Assembly: GCF_947497555.1 (NCBI RefSeq)
Contig: NZ_CANMGY010000002.1
Span: 175,080-239,079, forward strand
Source: an uncultured Umboniibacter sp.
Lineage (GTDB): Bacteria > Pseudomonadota > Gammaproteobacteria > Pseudomonadales > DSM-25080
DNA length: 64,000 nucleotides
Direction of reading: 5' to 3'
Under the pieces are notes generated by a model, which was not told where the DNA came from, made no database searches, and saw only the letters and a list, made by a program, of their open reading frames with translations. A program made the position numbers and the translations under genes. Shown here piece after piece: positions 9,093 through 17,969 of the stretch. Numbering within the stretch: position 1 is the first letter of the stretch; each line of letters opens with the position of its first letter.

Positions 9093-9509
9093 TTATGCAC
9101 CACCGCACTTACCTTCGCCACAGCTACCTTCTGAATCATCAGCACCTTCACCGCCGCACTTACCTTCGCCACAGCTACCTTCTGAATCGTCAGCACCTTC
9201 GCCGCCACAATTGCCTTCACCACAGCTGCCTTCTGAGTCGTCAGCACCTTCGCCGCCGCACTTACCTTCACCACAGCTGCCCTCGGAATCATCCGCTTCA
9301 CCACAGTTGCCTTCGCCGCATGAGCCTTCACTATCGTCAGCGCCTTCGCCGCCGCACTTGCCTTCTCCACAGCTTCCTTCTGCGAAGTTAACGAAATAAC
9401 CATTATCAAGGTTTTCAGCTGAAAACGGCTTGGCTTCAAGGTCCGCGGCTGAAACCGCAGCCAAAGCGGCACTGAGTGCAGCGACTGCGGGTAGAATTTT
9501 ATTAGACAT
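9093..9509 (-). CDS. hvfA: HvfA-like cysteine-repeat RiPP precursor peptide
   Basis: A 138-residue precursor. Residues 1-21 are a Sec-type signal peptide (MSNKILPAVAALSAALAAVSA), followed by a linker to about residue 43 and six repeats ending at the C-terminus. Each repeat contains EGSCG followed directly by EGKCG (four copies) or EGNCG (repeats 2 and 4), giving 12 cysteines. EGKCG is the motif modified in HvfA of Haemophilus. The ATG at 9509 has GGGAG eight bases upstream; an in-frame TTG at 9524 overlaps that site and is rejected. hvfB and hvfC follow at once. The product is probably exported, modified and metal-binding; export order and metal are unknown. Confidence 0.88.
   Translation of the reverse strand: MSNKILPAVAALSAALAAVSAADLEAKPFSAENLDNGYFVNFAEGSCGEGKCGGEGADDSEGSCGEGNCGEADDSEGSCGEGKCGGEGADDSEGSCGEGNCGGEGADDSEGSCGEGKCGGEGADDSEGSCGEGKCGGA
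9096..9380 (-). repeat. Tandem repeats encoding the hvfA core (six units, mostly 51 bp)
   Basis: Residues 44-138 of the precursor are six head-to-tail units. Four are 51 bp (17 residues), the second is 45 bp (15 residues, lacking a Gly-Gly pair), and the last is truncated at the stop codon. The spacer between cysteine pairs is GEGADDS. Synonymous differences between units show that they are not all recent copies. Long open frames on the plus strand here are only antisense images of the repeat. Confidence 0.92.
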
Positions 9510-9573
9510 TTGATGTACTCCCAAAGAAATTTAATGAAGTGACAGGCCTAAGCAAGCAGCTGTTCACAGCGTC

Positions 9574-12500
9574 TCATTGTTGGCTAGCCTCAATCCATGC
9601 CTGCTTAATCCGTTTTTCTGAAACCGACACAATCGTTTTCATTGGTTGAGCAAACAGTTGGACTCGCCACTCTTCAATCATAAAGCGAAAATCTACCAAT
9701 GCAGCTTCGGATTCCCACATAAGACCCTCTTCCGCTTTCAATTTGTTAATTACGTCCGGTAAATAGGCATCGATCATGCCAATTGCTAACCGATCCTTCT
9801 GAACCTTTCCCTGAACCTGTTCAAGCCGCTTGAAACTAGCCTGCAAATAACGTGGATATTGGTCTAACCACTTTCTAGGGGTACGCCAAAGGAAGCCCGG
9901 GCCGAAAAGTTCCGCCCACTGATTCTTGACGTCTCCTACGGCGAAGGTAAGTGCCAGGCTATTGGTTTTCCGTAACACCCCTCTTAATTCGGCGTAGTCG
10001 GTTAATAGTTTGGTTAAGAAATTGGCCAGTTCGCGACAGTAGAGTAAAAACTCACCTCGATGAGCGTTAACTCGCTGGTTAAAAGCCGCTTGATCGGCAG
10101 GCCATTCTTGAAGCTTAAAAACCTCTCGTGCTGCCACCATCAACAGATCTTCGATCAGCTGGTCTCTAGGGCAAATTGCCGCCAATGCGAGTTTAATCCT
10201 GTTGTCTCGGAATACTTCCTTACGAATATCTCTTGCCTGAGTCGGAAGCTGCAAGAGGACTAATCGAGCTAAGCCACGGACTCCTCTAAGTTGGGCTTCC
10301 TCACGGCGATCGAATAACTGTAGCGAAGTCGATTCGCCGTCGTCTACTAGCGCTGGGTAAGCCGTAATTTTAACGCCTGACTTGGCAATCATCCGCTCGC
10401 GCGGCAGATCCCCGAAGTTCCATTCAACGATAGACTCTACCGTATCGATCTCATCATTCTGAGCCGCCGCCAGCGCGGCTTGAATCTTCGCTTTCAGCTG
10501 CTGTCGTAGCTGATTGAGGTTTCGCCCCATCGCCAAGCGCTTCTTTCGTTCGTCCACCACCACAATATTCAAACGATAGAAGTCATCTAACGCGCCCTCC
10601 TGCCAGTCGCTAGGCTCAAAGCGAACATTACTGACATAGGATAATTCGTCAGACAAAGCCTGAGTCAGTGAACGAGTTCCGTTGCGAAGCCTCGGCATCA
10701 CCCTATCAACAAAATCGGGGACGGGTACAAATGATTTACGCTTTGCCTTCGGCAGCGCTTTCACTAACGCAATACACTTATCGCGAAGTAAGCCCGGTAC
10801 CAACCACTCAAGCTCTGCCGCTTGAACCAGTTCAAGGAACTGTAGCGGAATGACCACGCTGACACCGTCGGCTGCGTGTCCGGGTTCAAAACGATAGCGC
10901 AATTTAAACTCGGCACCAGCCAAATGAATATGGGTGGGAAACTGAGCTCCGTCAACGGCCACATCGCGCTGCGCGAGATGACTTTGACTCATAAACAGCA
11001 GTTTAGGTTGTGCTGCTTCCGAGTCCTTTCGCCACGTTTCGAAGCTAACTAGATCGCAAATTTCCGCGGGTATCCGGTCATTATAAAATTGGAAAATCGC
11101 CTCTTCATCAACCAGTAAATCTCTACGACGCGTCTTTTCCTCGGCGGACTCAATCTGTTTACGAAGCGCGCTATTGTGTTGATAGAACTTCGCTTTCGCT
11201 CGATACTCGCCATCAACAAGGCAGCCGCGGATAAATAGTTCCCGCGCTACCACAGGGTCTTTATCGCCGTAGCCTACCCGTTTCTGCTCCACTAAGTTCA
11301 AGCCATAGAGTGTCACTCGCTCGAACGCCATGACTCTGCCCTGTTTCGCAGAATAATAGGGTTCTGAATAGTGGTACTTAACCAAGTGTCTAGCCACCGC
11401 GAGTAACCATTCCGGCTCAATCATTGCCACCTGGTGGGCGAACACCTGCGATGTTTCTAGGAGCTGACCACTGAGAATCCAGTTCGGTTTCTTTTTCCGC
11501 ATTGACGAGCCTGGGAAAATAACAAAGCGGCGTTGACGGGCGCCTAAATACTCATCCTTACCATCACGCATTGCAACCTGACCGAGCAAACCGGAGGCCA
11601 GCGCCACATGAATAGCGTCATAGTTAGCGGCATCATGGTTCTTCTTCCACCCCATTTCCGCGCATACTCGCCAAATTTGGGTATAGAGATCGCGCCATTC
11701 GCGCATGCGGATATAGGATAAATACTCCTGTTTACAGCGTTTACGTAGCTGACTTTGACTGAGATCCTCCGCCCACTCTTGATAGCTATCCCAAAGGTTC
11801 ACATAGGCCATAAAATCCGAATTCTCGTGATTCCACTGAGCGTGTTTTTGATCAGCTTGGGCCTTTTTATCAGCTGGTCGCTCACGGGGATCTTGGGCGG
11901 CTATCGCACTCACGATAATTAGCACTTCACGCAGCGCATTCTTTTGCTGGGCGGTGAATAGCATTCGCGCTAAATGTGGATCAATAGGGAGCTTCGAGAG
12001 CTTTCTTCCTAAGTCAGTCATTTCTCCTGTCGAAGAGACCGCGGCAATTTCTTCTAGGCGTTTAAAGCCGTCATTAATAAAACGATTATCTGGCGCGTTC
12101 ACAAAGGGAAACTGCTTAATATCGCCCAGCTTCAGGTTTAACATTTGTAGGATGACGGCCGAGAGATTACTGCGCATAATCTCAGGTTCCGTGAACGCCA
12201 CCCTACCGGCAAAGTCCTCTTCACTGTAGAGGCGAATGCACAATCCATGGGAAAGTCGTCCGCATCGACCTGCGCGTTGATTAGCGCTAGCCTGAGATAC
12301 CGCTTCTATGGGAAGGCGCTGAACCTTGGACCGATAACTATAGCGACTCAGGCGTGCAAGCCCCGGATCAATCACATAGCCAATACCCGGAACCGTTAAG
12401 GAGGTTTCGGCGACGTTGGTAGCCAGTACGATTCGCCTGCCACGATGCGGCGCGAAAACTTTGTTTTGTTCGGCGCTGGAAAGACGTGCATAGAGTGGCA

Positions 12501-13449
12501 GCACTTCGGTATGGGCGAACTGCCGAGCCTTAAGTTGCTTGTGGGTTTCACGAATTTCGCGTTCACCCGGCAAGAAAACGAGCACATCACCCTTCGCCGG
12601 TGACTCGCCCCGCTTTTCTAGATCAATAATATGTTCTACCGCTTCGCAGATACCATCGTAGAGGCTGAGATCGGCATCGCTCTCATCGCCAATTAGCGGC
12701 CGGTATTCGATATCAACTGGAAAGCTTCGACCTGATACCTCAATAACTGGAGCACCATTAAAATGCTCACTGAATCGTTCTACATCAATGGTCGCTGAGG
12801 TAATGACCACCTTCAAGTCTGGGCGCTTGGGTAGCAGCTGCTTAAGGTATCCAAGCAAAAAATCGATATTAAGACTCCGCTCGTGAGCCTCATCAATAAT
12901 GATGACATCATAGCGCGATAACCATCTGTCTCTGGCCATCTCGGCGAGCAATATCCCATCAGTCATCAGCTTAATCGCCGTATTGGCGCCACTCTGATCA
13001 TTGAAGCGAACTTGATAACCAACGCTCTCGCCCAGCGTTTGGCCTAGCTCCTCAGCAATTCGAGTTGCCACCGAGCTTGCGGCGAGACGACGCGGCTGGG
13101 TATGTCCAATAAGTCCACGCGCCCCTAGGCCTAGCGATAAGCAAATTTTAGGTAACTGAGTAGTTTTACCTGAACCCGTTTCACCTGCCACAACCACGAC
13201 TTGGTTATCGCGAATAAGCTCTGCTATCTGTGCGCGCTTTTCACTAATTGGCAGCGCGTCATCAAAGTGTGGTTTCGGTATTACCGCTAACTTTTGCTCA
13301 AGTCGCGCTGGTGCGGAAGCGACTAATTCACTGCGCTCAGCGGATAGACGTTCAGCGGGCTTCTTTTTGCGCTGAAGATTCTTAATTTTATTCGTCAAGG
13401 AACGATACTTGACGACGTCTTCGCGTAGCCACTGGGAAAAGTCTTGCAT
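9574..13449 (-). CDS. hrpA: ATP-dependent RNA helicase HrpA
   Basis: DEAH-box RNA helicase linked in E. coli to mRNA processing and rescue of stalled ribosomes. Motifs appear in order: Walker A GETGSGKTTQ, DEAHERS, SATID and QRAGRCGR, then HA2/OB-type regions and the long C-terminal domain (DUF3418) of bacterial HrpA. With the start chosen here (MQDFSQWL, ATG 13449-13447) it has 1291 residues, close to the 1300 of E. coli HrpA. The frame is open up to an ATG at 13542. That codon abuts the T-run of the fadD terminator and has no ribosome site, so I prefer the internal ATG with GAGAG upstream. It lies just upstream of hvfA on the same strand. Confidence 0.95.
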   Translation of the reverse strand: MQDFSQWLREDVVKYRSLTNKIKNLQRKKKPAERLSAERSELVASAPARLEQKLAVIPKPHFDDALPISEKRAQIAELIRDNQVVVVAGETGSGKTTQLPKICLSLGLGARGLIGHTQPRRLAASSVATRIAEELGQTLGESVGYQVRFNDQSGANTAIKLMTDGILLAEMARDRWLSRYDVIIIDEAHERSLNIDFLLGYLKQLLPKRPDLKVVITSATIDVERFSEHFNGAPVIEVSGRSFPVDIEYRPLIGDESDADLSLYDGICEAVEHIIDLEKRGESPAKGDVLVFLPGEREIRETHKQLKARQFAHTEVLPLYARLSSAEQNKVFAPHRGRRIVLATNVAETSLTVPGIGYVIDPGLARLSRYSYRSKVQRLPIEAVSQASANQRAGRCGRLSHGLCIRLYSEEDFAGRVAFTEPEIMRSNLSAVILQMLNLKLGDIKQFPFVNAPDNRFINDGFKRLEEIAAVSSTGEMTDLGRKLSKLPIDPHLARMLFTAQQKNALREVLIIVSAIAAQDPRERPADKKAQADQKHAQWNHENSDFMAYVNLWDSYQEWAEDLSQSQLRKRCKQEYLSYIRMREWRDLYTQIWRVCAEMGWKKNHDAANYDAIHVALASGLLGQVAMRDGKDEYLGARQRRFVIFPGSSMRKKKPNWILSGQLLETSQVFAHQVAMIEPEWLLAVARHLVKYHYSEPYYSAKQGRVMAFERVTLYGLNLVEQKRVGYGDKDPVVARELFIRGCLVDGEYRAKAKFYQHNSALRKQIESAEEKTRRRDLLVDEEAIFQFYNDRIPAEICDLVSFETWRKDSEAAQPKLLFMSQSHLAQRDVAVDGAQFPTHIHLAGAEFKLRYRFEPGHAADGVSVVIPLQFLELVQAAELEWLVPGLLRDKCIALVKALPKAKRKSFVPVPDFVDRVMPRLRNGTRSLTQALSDELSYVSNVRFEPSDWQEGALDDFYRLNIVVVDERKKRLAMGRNLNQLRQQLKAKIQAALAAAQNDEIDTVESIVEWNFGDLPRERMIAKSGVKITAYPALVDDGESTSLQLFDRREEAQLRGVRGLARLVLLQLPTQARDIRKEVFRDNRIKLALAAICPRDQLIEDLLMVAAREVFKLQEWPADQAAFNQRVNAHRGEFLLYCRELANFLTKLLTDYAELRGVLRKTNSLALTFAVGDVKNQWAELFGPGFLWRTPRKWLDQYPRYLQASFKRLEQVQGKVQKDRLAIGMIDAYLPDVINKLKAEEGLMWESEAALVDFRFMIEEWRVQLFAQPMKTIVSVSEKRIKQAWIEASQQ

Positions 13450-13546
13450 GTAAATACTCTCATTAGATGGCGGTATCATAGCAAAATAATCAGCGTAGGG
13501 GGCTTTGGTATCACCGAGTATTGCTTCAAGCCAAAGCGTCATCCAT

Positions 13547-13578
13547 AAAAAAAGGCGCCACTGTGAAGTGACGCCTTT
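13547..13578 (-). terminator. Rho-independent terminator of fadD
   Basis: Stem AAAGGCG/CGCCTTT (13551-13557 with 13572-13578) continues after one mismatch as CACT/AGTG around a GTGA loop. On the minus strand it is followed by seven U residues (13553-13547). It lies 52 bases after the fadD stop and immediately before the hrpA region, so hrpA needs its own promoter or read-through. Confidence 0.88.
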
Positions 13579-13629
13579 CTCATGGATTAAGTGCTTAGCT
13601 AATCCAAATTCTTACTGTATGTGATAGGT

Positions 13630-15309
13630 CTATTTCTCGCCTACCGCTTCGTCGCGAAGTTCACGACGCAGTACTTTACCTACGTTAGTTTTCGGCAGTT
13701 CATCGCGGAATTCAACAAACTTAGGAACTTTGTACGCAGTTAGGTTCTTACGCATGAATTGACGAACATCATCGGATGTCAGCGACGCATCACTCGAGAC
13801 CACGAAGATCTTAATCACTTCACCGCTAGTTTCGTCGGGAAGACCCACCGCGGCACACTCTACCACTTTGTCATGAGCCATCAATACATCTTCCAACTCA
13901 TTCGGGAAAACGTTGAAGCCGGAAACAATGATCATGTCCTTCTTACGGTCGACCAGCTTTACGAAGCCATCTTCCTGAATAACAGCCATATCACCGGTAC
14001 GTAGCCAACCTTCAGCATCCAGCACTTCGGCCGTCGCGTCTTCGCGCTGCCAGTAGCCCTTCATAACCTGAGGACCTTTAATGCATAACTCACCGACTTC
14101 ACCGATGGGAAGGTTGTTACCCTCTTCATCAATGGTCTTCACTTCAGTATTTGGAACCGGTAAGCCTACCGTCCCAAGCTGTTCAGCTTTTGGCGGGTTA
14201 GCACAGGCCACAGGAGAAGTTTCGGTCATGCCGTAACCTTCAGAAACCGTACAACCGGTCATTTTTTCCCAAGCTTCAGCAACCGAACGAGAAAGCGCCA
14301 TACCACCTGACATCGTCAGTTTGAGCGGCGAGAAATCTAATTTCGCGAAGTCTGGGTTGTTCATTAGGCCAATGAACAGGGTGTTTAAACCAATGAAGGT
14401 AGAGAATTTGTGGGATTTAAGCTCTTTCACAAACCCTGGAATGTCACGAGGATTGGCGATAAGGACCGTGTGGCAGCCGCGCTGAAACCCAACCATGCAA
14501 TGAATGGTAAAGGCGTAAATATGATACAGCGGCAGCGGTGCGATGAGAATCTCTTTACCGGGCACCATCCCAGTGGCTTCCATCTGAGGTGCAGTTTGCA
14601 TCATGTTAGCCACAATATTGCCATGCGTTAACATCGCACCCTTCGCTACACCGGTGGTCCCACCAGTGTATTGCAGTACGGCAATATCATCGGCCTTGGG
14701 TGATTGTTCCTGCATGGGTTTCTGAGCACCTTTCGCCAAAATATCGCGGAATTTAAGCGCGTTCGGCAGCTGGTAAGCAGGAACCATTTTCTTAACATGT
14801 TTTACCACGGTATTAACGAGGACACGTTTCACCGGAGACAGCATATCGCCAATTTCAGTCACAATTACCTGTTCGATATTGGTATCAGCAATGACTTCGT
14901 CTAACAACGATGCCATGTTGGCTAAAATAACAATCGCCTTGGCATTCGAGTCAGTAAACTGGTGCTTCATCTCTCGGGCCGTATAGAGCGGGTTAGTATT
15001 TACTACAACTAAGCCGGCACGAATTGCACCAAACATGGCAATAGGATACTGAAGAATATTAGGCAGCTGAAGCGCGATTCGATCGCCTGGCTGAAGATTG
15101 GTGTGGTTTTGAATCCACGAAGCAAATGCCCCGGATAACTGATCCAATTCCCCGAAAGAAACCTCACGCCCCATTGAAGAAAAGGCCGTGTTGCTATTAT
15201 ATTCTGACACAGCCTCTCGATAGACCGAATTGATATTATCGAAAGCTGCTACATCAACCTCGGCCGGTAAGCCGTGATTTAATCGTCCCTGGCGTCCTAC
15301 ATCTGTCAT
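13630..15309 (-). CDS. fadD: Long-chain-fatty-acid--CoA ligase
   Basis: Activates long-chain fatty acids to acyl-CoA through an acyl-adenylate; a peripheral inner-membrane enzyme feeding beta-oxidation. The 559-residue protein has the adenylate-forming signatures QYTGGTTGVAKGAMLTHGN (P-loop, about residues 213-231), SEGYGMTET, GWLRTGDMAVI and the FadD-linker-like region VDRKKDMIIVSGFNVFPNELEDVL. The catalytic lysine falls in the C-terminal KTNVGKVLRREL. The length and N-terminus fit E. coli FadD. It is monocistronic, with a strong terminator downstream. No FadR-like site could be recognised by eye. Confidence 0.94.
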   Translation of the reverse strand: MTDVGRQGRLNHGLPAEVDVAAFDNINSVYREAVSEYNSNTAFSSMGREVSFGELDQLSGAFASWIQNHTNLQPGDRIALQLPNILQYPIAMFGAIRAGLVVVNTNPLYTAREMKHQFTDSNAKAIVILANMASLLDEVIADTNIEQVIVTEIGDMLSPVKRVLVNTVVKHVKKMVPAYQLPNALKFRDILAKGAQKPMQEQSPKADDIAVLQYTGGTTGVAKGAMLTHGNIVANMMQTAPQMEATGMVPGKEILIAPLPLYHIYAFTIHCMVGFQRGCHTVLIANPRDIPGFVKELKSHKFSTFIGLNTLFIGLMNNPDFAKLDFSPLKLTMSGGMALSRSVAEAWEKMTGCTVSEGYGMTETSPVACANPPKAEQLGTVGLPVPNTEVKTIDEEGNNLPIGEVGELCIKGPQVMKGYWQREDATAEVLDAEGWLRTGDMAVIQEDGFVKLVDRKKDMIIVSGFNVFPNELEDVLMAHDKVVECAAVGLPDETSGEVIKIFVVSSDASLTSDDVRQFMRKNLTAYKVPKFVEFRDELPKTNVGKVLRRELRDEAVGEK

Positions 15310-15438
15310 GAAAATTACCTATTTTTAGTTTATTTGTTGCTAAAGCAACGTTTTATCACAGTAACGTCAACAAAGTGTACAGAGTTTAGCACTAACTTCA
15401 TAGTTCATAACACTGCACGAAATACCTAACTTAAGCAC

Positions 15439-16614
15439 TCACTTTACAAGGTTTTGCATGGCCCTCGCTAAACCGTCAATAGTCAGCGGATACATATCAT
15501 CTTCCACTAACTCTTTCACCATGGAAATCGACTGCGTGTGCACCCAATATTTCTCCGGTGTGGGATTCAGCCAGACTAATTTAGAGAATGTCGCCTTAAC
15601 TCGCCGCATCCATGCCTCACCAGATTCCTGATTCCAGTACTCTACGCTCCCACCGGGCGATACAATCTCATACGGCGCCATCGCAGCATCGCCCACGAAA
15701 ATAACCTTGTAGTCCGAGCCATACTTATTAAGCACCTCAGAAAGCGGCTGACTCTGTTCGGCTCGGCGAAGGTTATTTTTCCAGACATGATCATAGATAA
15801 AGTTGTGAAAGTAAAAGTACTCCAAGTGCTTAAACTCAGTTTTGGCCGCGGAGAATAGCTCCTCTACGGTGCGCACATAGGAGTCCATGGAGCCGCCTAC
15901 GTCTAAAAACAATAGCACTTTCACGGCATTATGCTTTTCGGGCACCATGGTAATGTCTAAGTACCCAGCATTATTAGCCGTTTTGCGAATCGTATCATCG
16001 ATATCCAGTTGGTCGGCAGCACCGGTGCGGGCGAATTTGCGCAGGCGTTTAAGCGCGACTTTAATATTTCGGGTGCCCAATTGGACATCGTCATCGTAAT
16101 TCCGATACTGCCGCTGGTCCCACACCTTTACGGCCTTGCGTTGCCCACCTTGGCCGCCAACACGAATCCCCTCAGGGTGGAAGCCACCGTGCCCAAACGG
16201 TGAAGTGCCGCCCGTTCCGACCCATTTGTTGCCACCTTCGTGACGTTCCTTCTGTTCTTCGAGCCGCTTCTTGAAGGCTTCGATGAGTTCCTCGAGACCG
16301 CCAAGGCTTTCAATGGCGGCCTTCTCTTCTTCGCTAAGACTCTTCATAAATTCTTGGCGAAGCCACTCATCCGGGATTAACGCTTCGATAAAGTCATCAA
16401 GTGACTCAAGCTCCTCGAAGTGAACACCAAAAGCACGATCGAACTTGTCGTAGTACTTCTCATCTTTCACCAGACAAAGGCGAGCCAATTGGTAAAACTC
16501 TTCGACATTGGCAAAGACGAGGTTTTTGGACATGGCCTCTAACAACACAAGGTGTTCCTTTGGCGTAACCGGAACCCCTACCTTACGGAGTGTGTAGAAA
16601 AACTTAAGTAGCAT
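15439..16614 (-). CDS. VWA-domain protein (CoxE-like), partner of MoxR ATPase
   Basis: A 391-residue protein of the CoxE-like VWA family. The N-terminal half is helical and charged (RLEEQKERHEGGN, KKRLEE). The C-terminal VWA domain starts near residue 230, with LFLDVGGSMDSYVRT as its metal-ion-dependent adhesion motif in the DxGxS form usual for this family. No signal peptide. It starts directly after the stop of a MoxR AAA+ ATPase; MoxR-VWA pairs act as chaperone-like units that insert metals or remodel partners. The client protein is not evident. Family confident, role inferred. Confidence 0.85.
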   Translation of the reverse strand: MLLKFFYTLRKVGVPVTPKEHLVLLEAMSKNLVFANVEEFYQLARLCLVKDEKYYDKFDRAFGVHFEELESLDDFIEALIPDEWLRQEFMKSLSEEEKAAIESLGGLEELIEAFKKRLEEQKERHEGGNKWVGTGGTSPFGHGGFHPEGIRVGGQGGQRKAVKVWDQRQYRNYDDDVQLGTRNIKVALKRLRKFARTGAADQLDIDDTIRKTANNAGYLDITMVPEKHNAVKVLLFLDVGGSMDSYVRTVEELFSAAKTEFKHLEYFYFHNFIYDHVWKNNLRRAEQSQPLSEVLNKYGSDYKVIFVGDAAMAPYEIVSPGGSVEYWNQESGEAWMRRVKATFSKLVWLNPTPEKYWVHTQSISMVKELVEDDMYPLTIDGLARAMQNLVK

Positions 16615-17460
16615 TTACAGGCGCTCACGACGCGCCATAAACGCCAGACGCTCCAATAACTGAACGTCTTGCTCATTTTTCACCAACGCCCCATGCAAGG
16701 GAGGAATTGCTGAACTGCCTTGTTTATTAACGAGCGCATCAGCGGAGACGTCGTCGGCCAACAACAATTTCAACCAGTCAATCAATTCGGAGGTTGACGG
16801 TTTCTTCTTCAACCCGGGTACGTTGCGAAGATCAAAGAAGGCTTCGAGAGCTTCGTTGACTAGATCCTTCTTGAGTTCAGGAAAGTGGACATCTACGATT
16901 TGCTGCATCGTTTCTTGACTTGGAAAGTTAATAAAGTGAAAGAAGCAGCGACGAAGGAATGCATCAGGCAGCTCTTTCTCATTATTAGATGTGATGATTA
17001 CAATAGGACGTTTCTTAGCTTTAATGGTCTCGCCAGTTTCATAGACAAAGAATTCCATCTTATCAATCTCTACCAAAAGATCATTAGGGAACTCGATATC
17101 GGCTTTATCAACCTCGTCAATTAATAACACTACCGTTTCTTCGCTCTCAAAGGCTTCCCAAAGTTTGCCCTTTTTAATGTAGTTCTTGATATCGTGAACT
17201 CGGTCATCGCCAAGCTGAGAGTCTCTAAGTCGCGAAACCGCGTCGTACTCATACAGTCCCTGCTGAGCCTTTGTCGTTGACTTAATATGCCACTGAATAA
17301 GTCGGAGCCCCAACGATTCAGCCACTTCTTCGGCCAGCATAGTTTTACCGGTACCCGGCTCGCCTTTAATTAACAGCGGACGTTGGAGTGTGACAGCGGC
17401 ATTAACCGCTAAACTCAGTTCACTCGTTGAAACATATCGATCGGTACCCGTAAATTTCAC
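16615..17460 (-). CDS. MoxR-family AAA+ ATPase
   Basis: A 281-residue AAA+ ATPase with Walker A GEPGTGKT, Walker B LLIDEVDKAD, sensor 1 IITSNNEKELPDAFLRR and a C-terminal lid. The open frame extends six codons further upstream to an ATG at 17478. However, those codons contain AGGAG placed six to seven bases before the GTG at 17460, and MoxR relatives start MKFTGT, which is what GTG gives. I therefore chose GTG. The stop is directly followed by the VWA gene, so the pair is one operon. Energy-dependent remodelling or activation is the family role; the target is unknown. Confidence 0.92.
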   Translation of the reverse strand: MKFTGTDRYVSTSELSLAVNAAVTLQRPLLIKGEPGTGKTMLAEEVAESLGLRLIQWHIKSTTKAQQGLYEYDAVSRLRDSQLGDDRVHDIKNYIKKGKLWEAFESEETVVLLIDEVDKADIEFPNDLLVEIDKMEFFVYETGETIKAKKRPIVIITSNNEKELPDAFLRRCFFHFINFPSQETMQQIVDVHFPELKKDLVNEALEAFFDLRNVPGLKKKPSTSELIDWLKLLLADDVSADALVNKQGSSAIPPLHGALVKNEQDVQLLERLAFMARRERL

Positions 17461-17552
17461 AAACTTTCTCCTAAACACATCAGGTTTATAAATAACGCAT
17501 TCGTTAGTTTACGCGCTACGGTTCACTATGCCGTGTCCGCAGGCGACAGCTT

Positions 17553-17969
17553 TTAGTCCTTTGACGTGATTCGTACCATCGCTATGACATTACGTTGCTG
17601 ACTCAAGCGCTGATATTGCTGCTGAAACCAGTCTGGACCTTGATGGTTAGCCAGCATAAAACCCCCAGCCCGATAGAACGCTTCTAAGTGGCTAAAGGGA
17701 AAACAATAGATCTCGTCGTTACGGTACTGCTCCACGACCGCAGTTAGAAATTTGGTCCCAATACCTGATCCGCGAAAATCAGGATGAACCACCATGGCCC
17801 GAAGAAAATGAACACCATCCTTGGGTTCAATACGAACACACGCGATGAGCTGCGCACGCTCATACCAACCCCACACCGTCTCTAGACGCCCAGGCGATCC
17901 GCCGTAACGAGTGACTTTATAAAACTGCTTTACCAGCGGAAAACTAACAGGATCTATCTGCTTTAACAT
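17553..17969 (-). CDS. GNAT-family N-acetyltransferase
   Basis: A 138-residue single-domain GNAT. The acetyl-CoA-binding segment is VVHPDFRGSGIGTKFLTAVVE (about residues 71-91, Q/RxxGxG/A type), preceded by LIACVRIEP and followed by FYRAGGFMLAN, the usual C-terminal motif. Substrate unknown. It overlaps the 3-prime end of the TapT gene by 7 bases, forming a probable operon with TapT and GltS. Length and motifs fit a complete enzyme. Confidence 0.8.
   Translation of the reverse strand: MLKQIDPVSFPLVKQFYKVTRYGGSPGRLETVWGWYERAQLIACVRIEPKDGVHFLRAMVVHPDFRGSGIGTKFLTAVVEQYRNDEIYCFPFSHLEAFYRAGGFMLANHQGPDWFQQQYQRLSQQRNVIAMVRITSKD

Noticed and set aside
9083..9399. Open plus-strand frames over the hvfA repeats (His/Arg/Leu-rich and Pro/Ser-rich).
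   Set aside because: They are antisense images of the tandem repeat, have no ribosome site and biased low-complexity composition; the minus-strand frame has a signal peptide and a fitting operon.
17461..17478. ATG start of the MoxR gene at 17478.
   Set aside because: The first six codons contain the AGGAG ribosome site for the GTG at 17460, which gives the conserved MKFTGT start.
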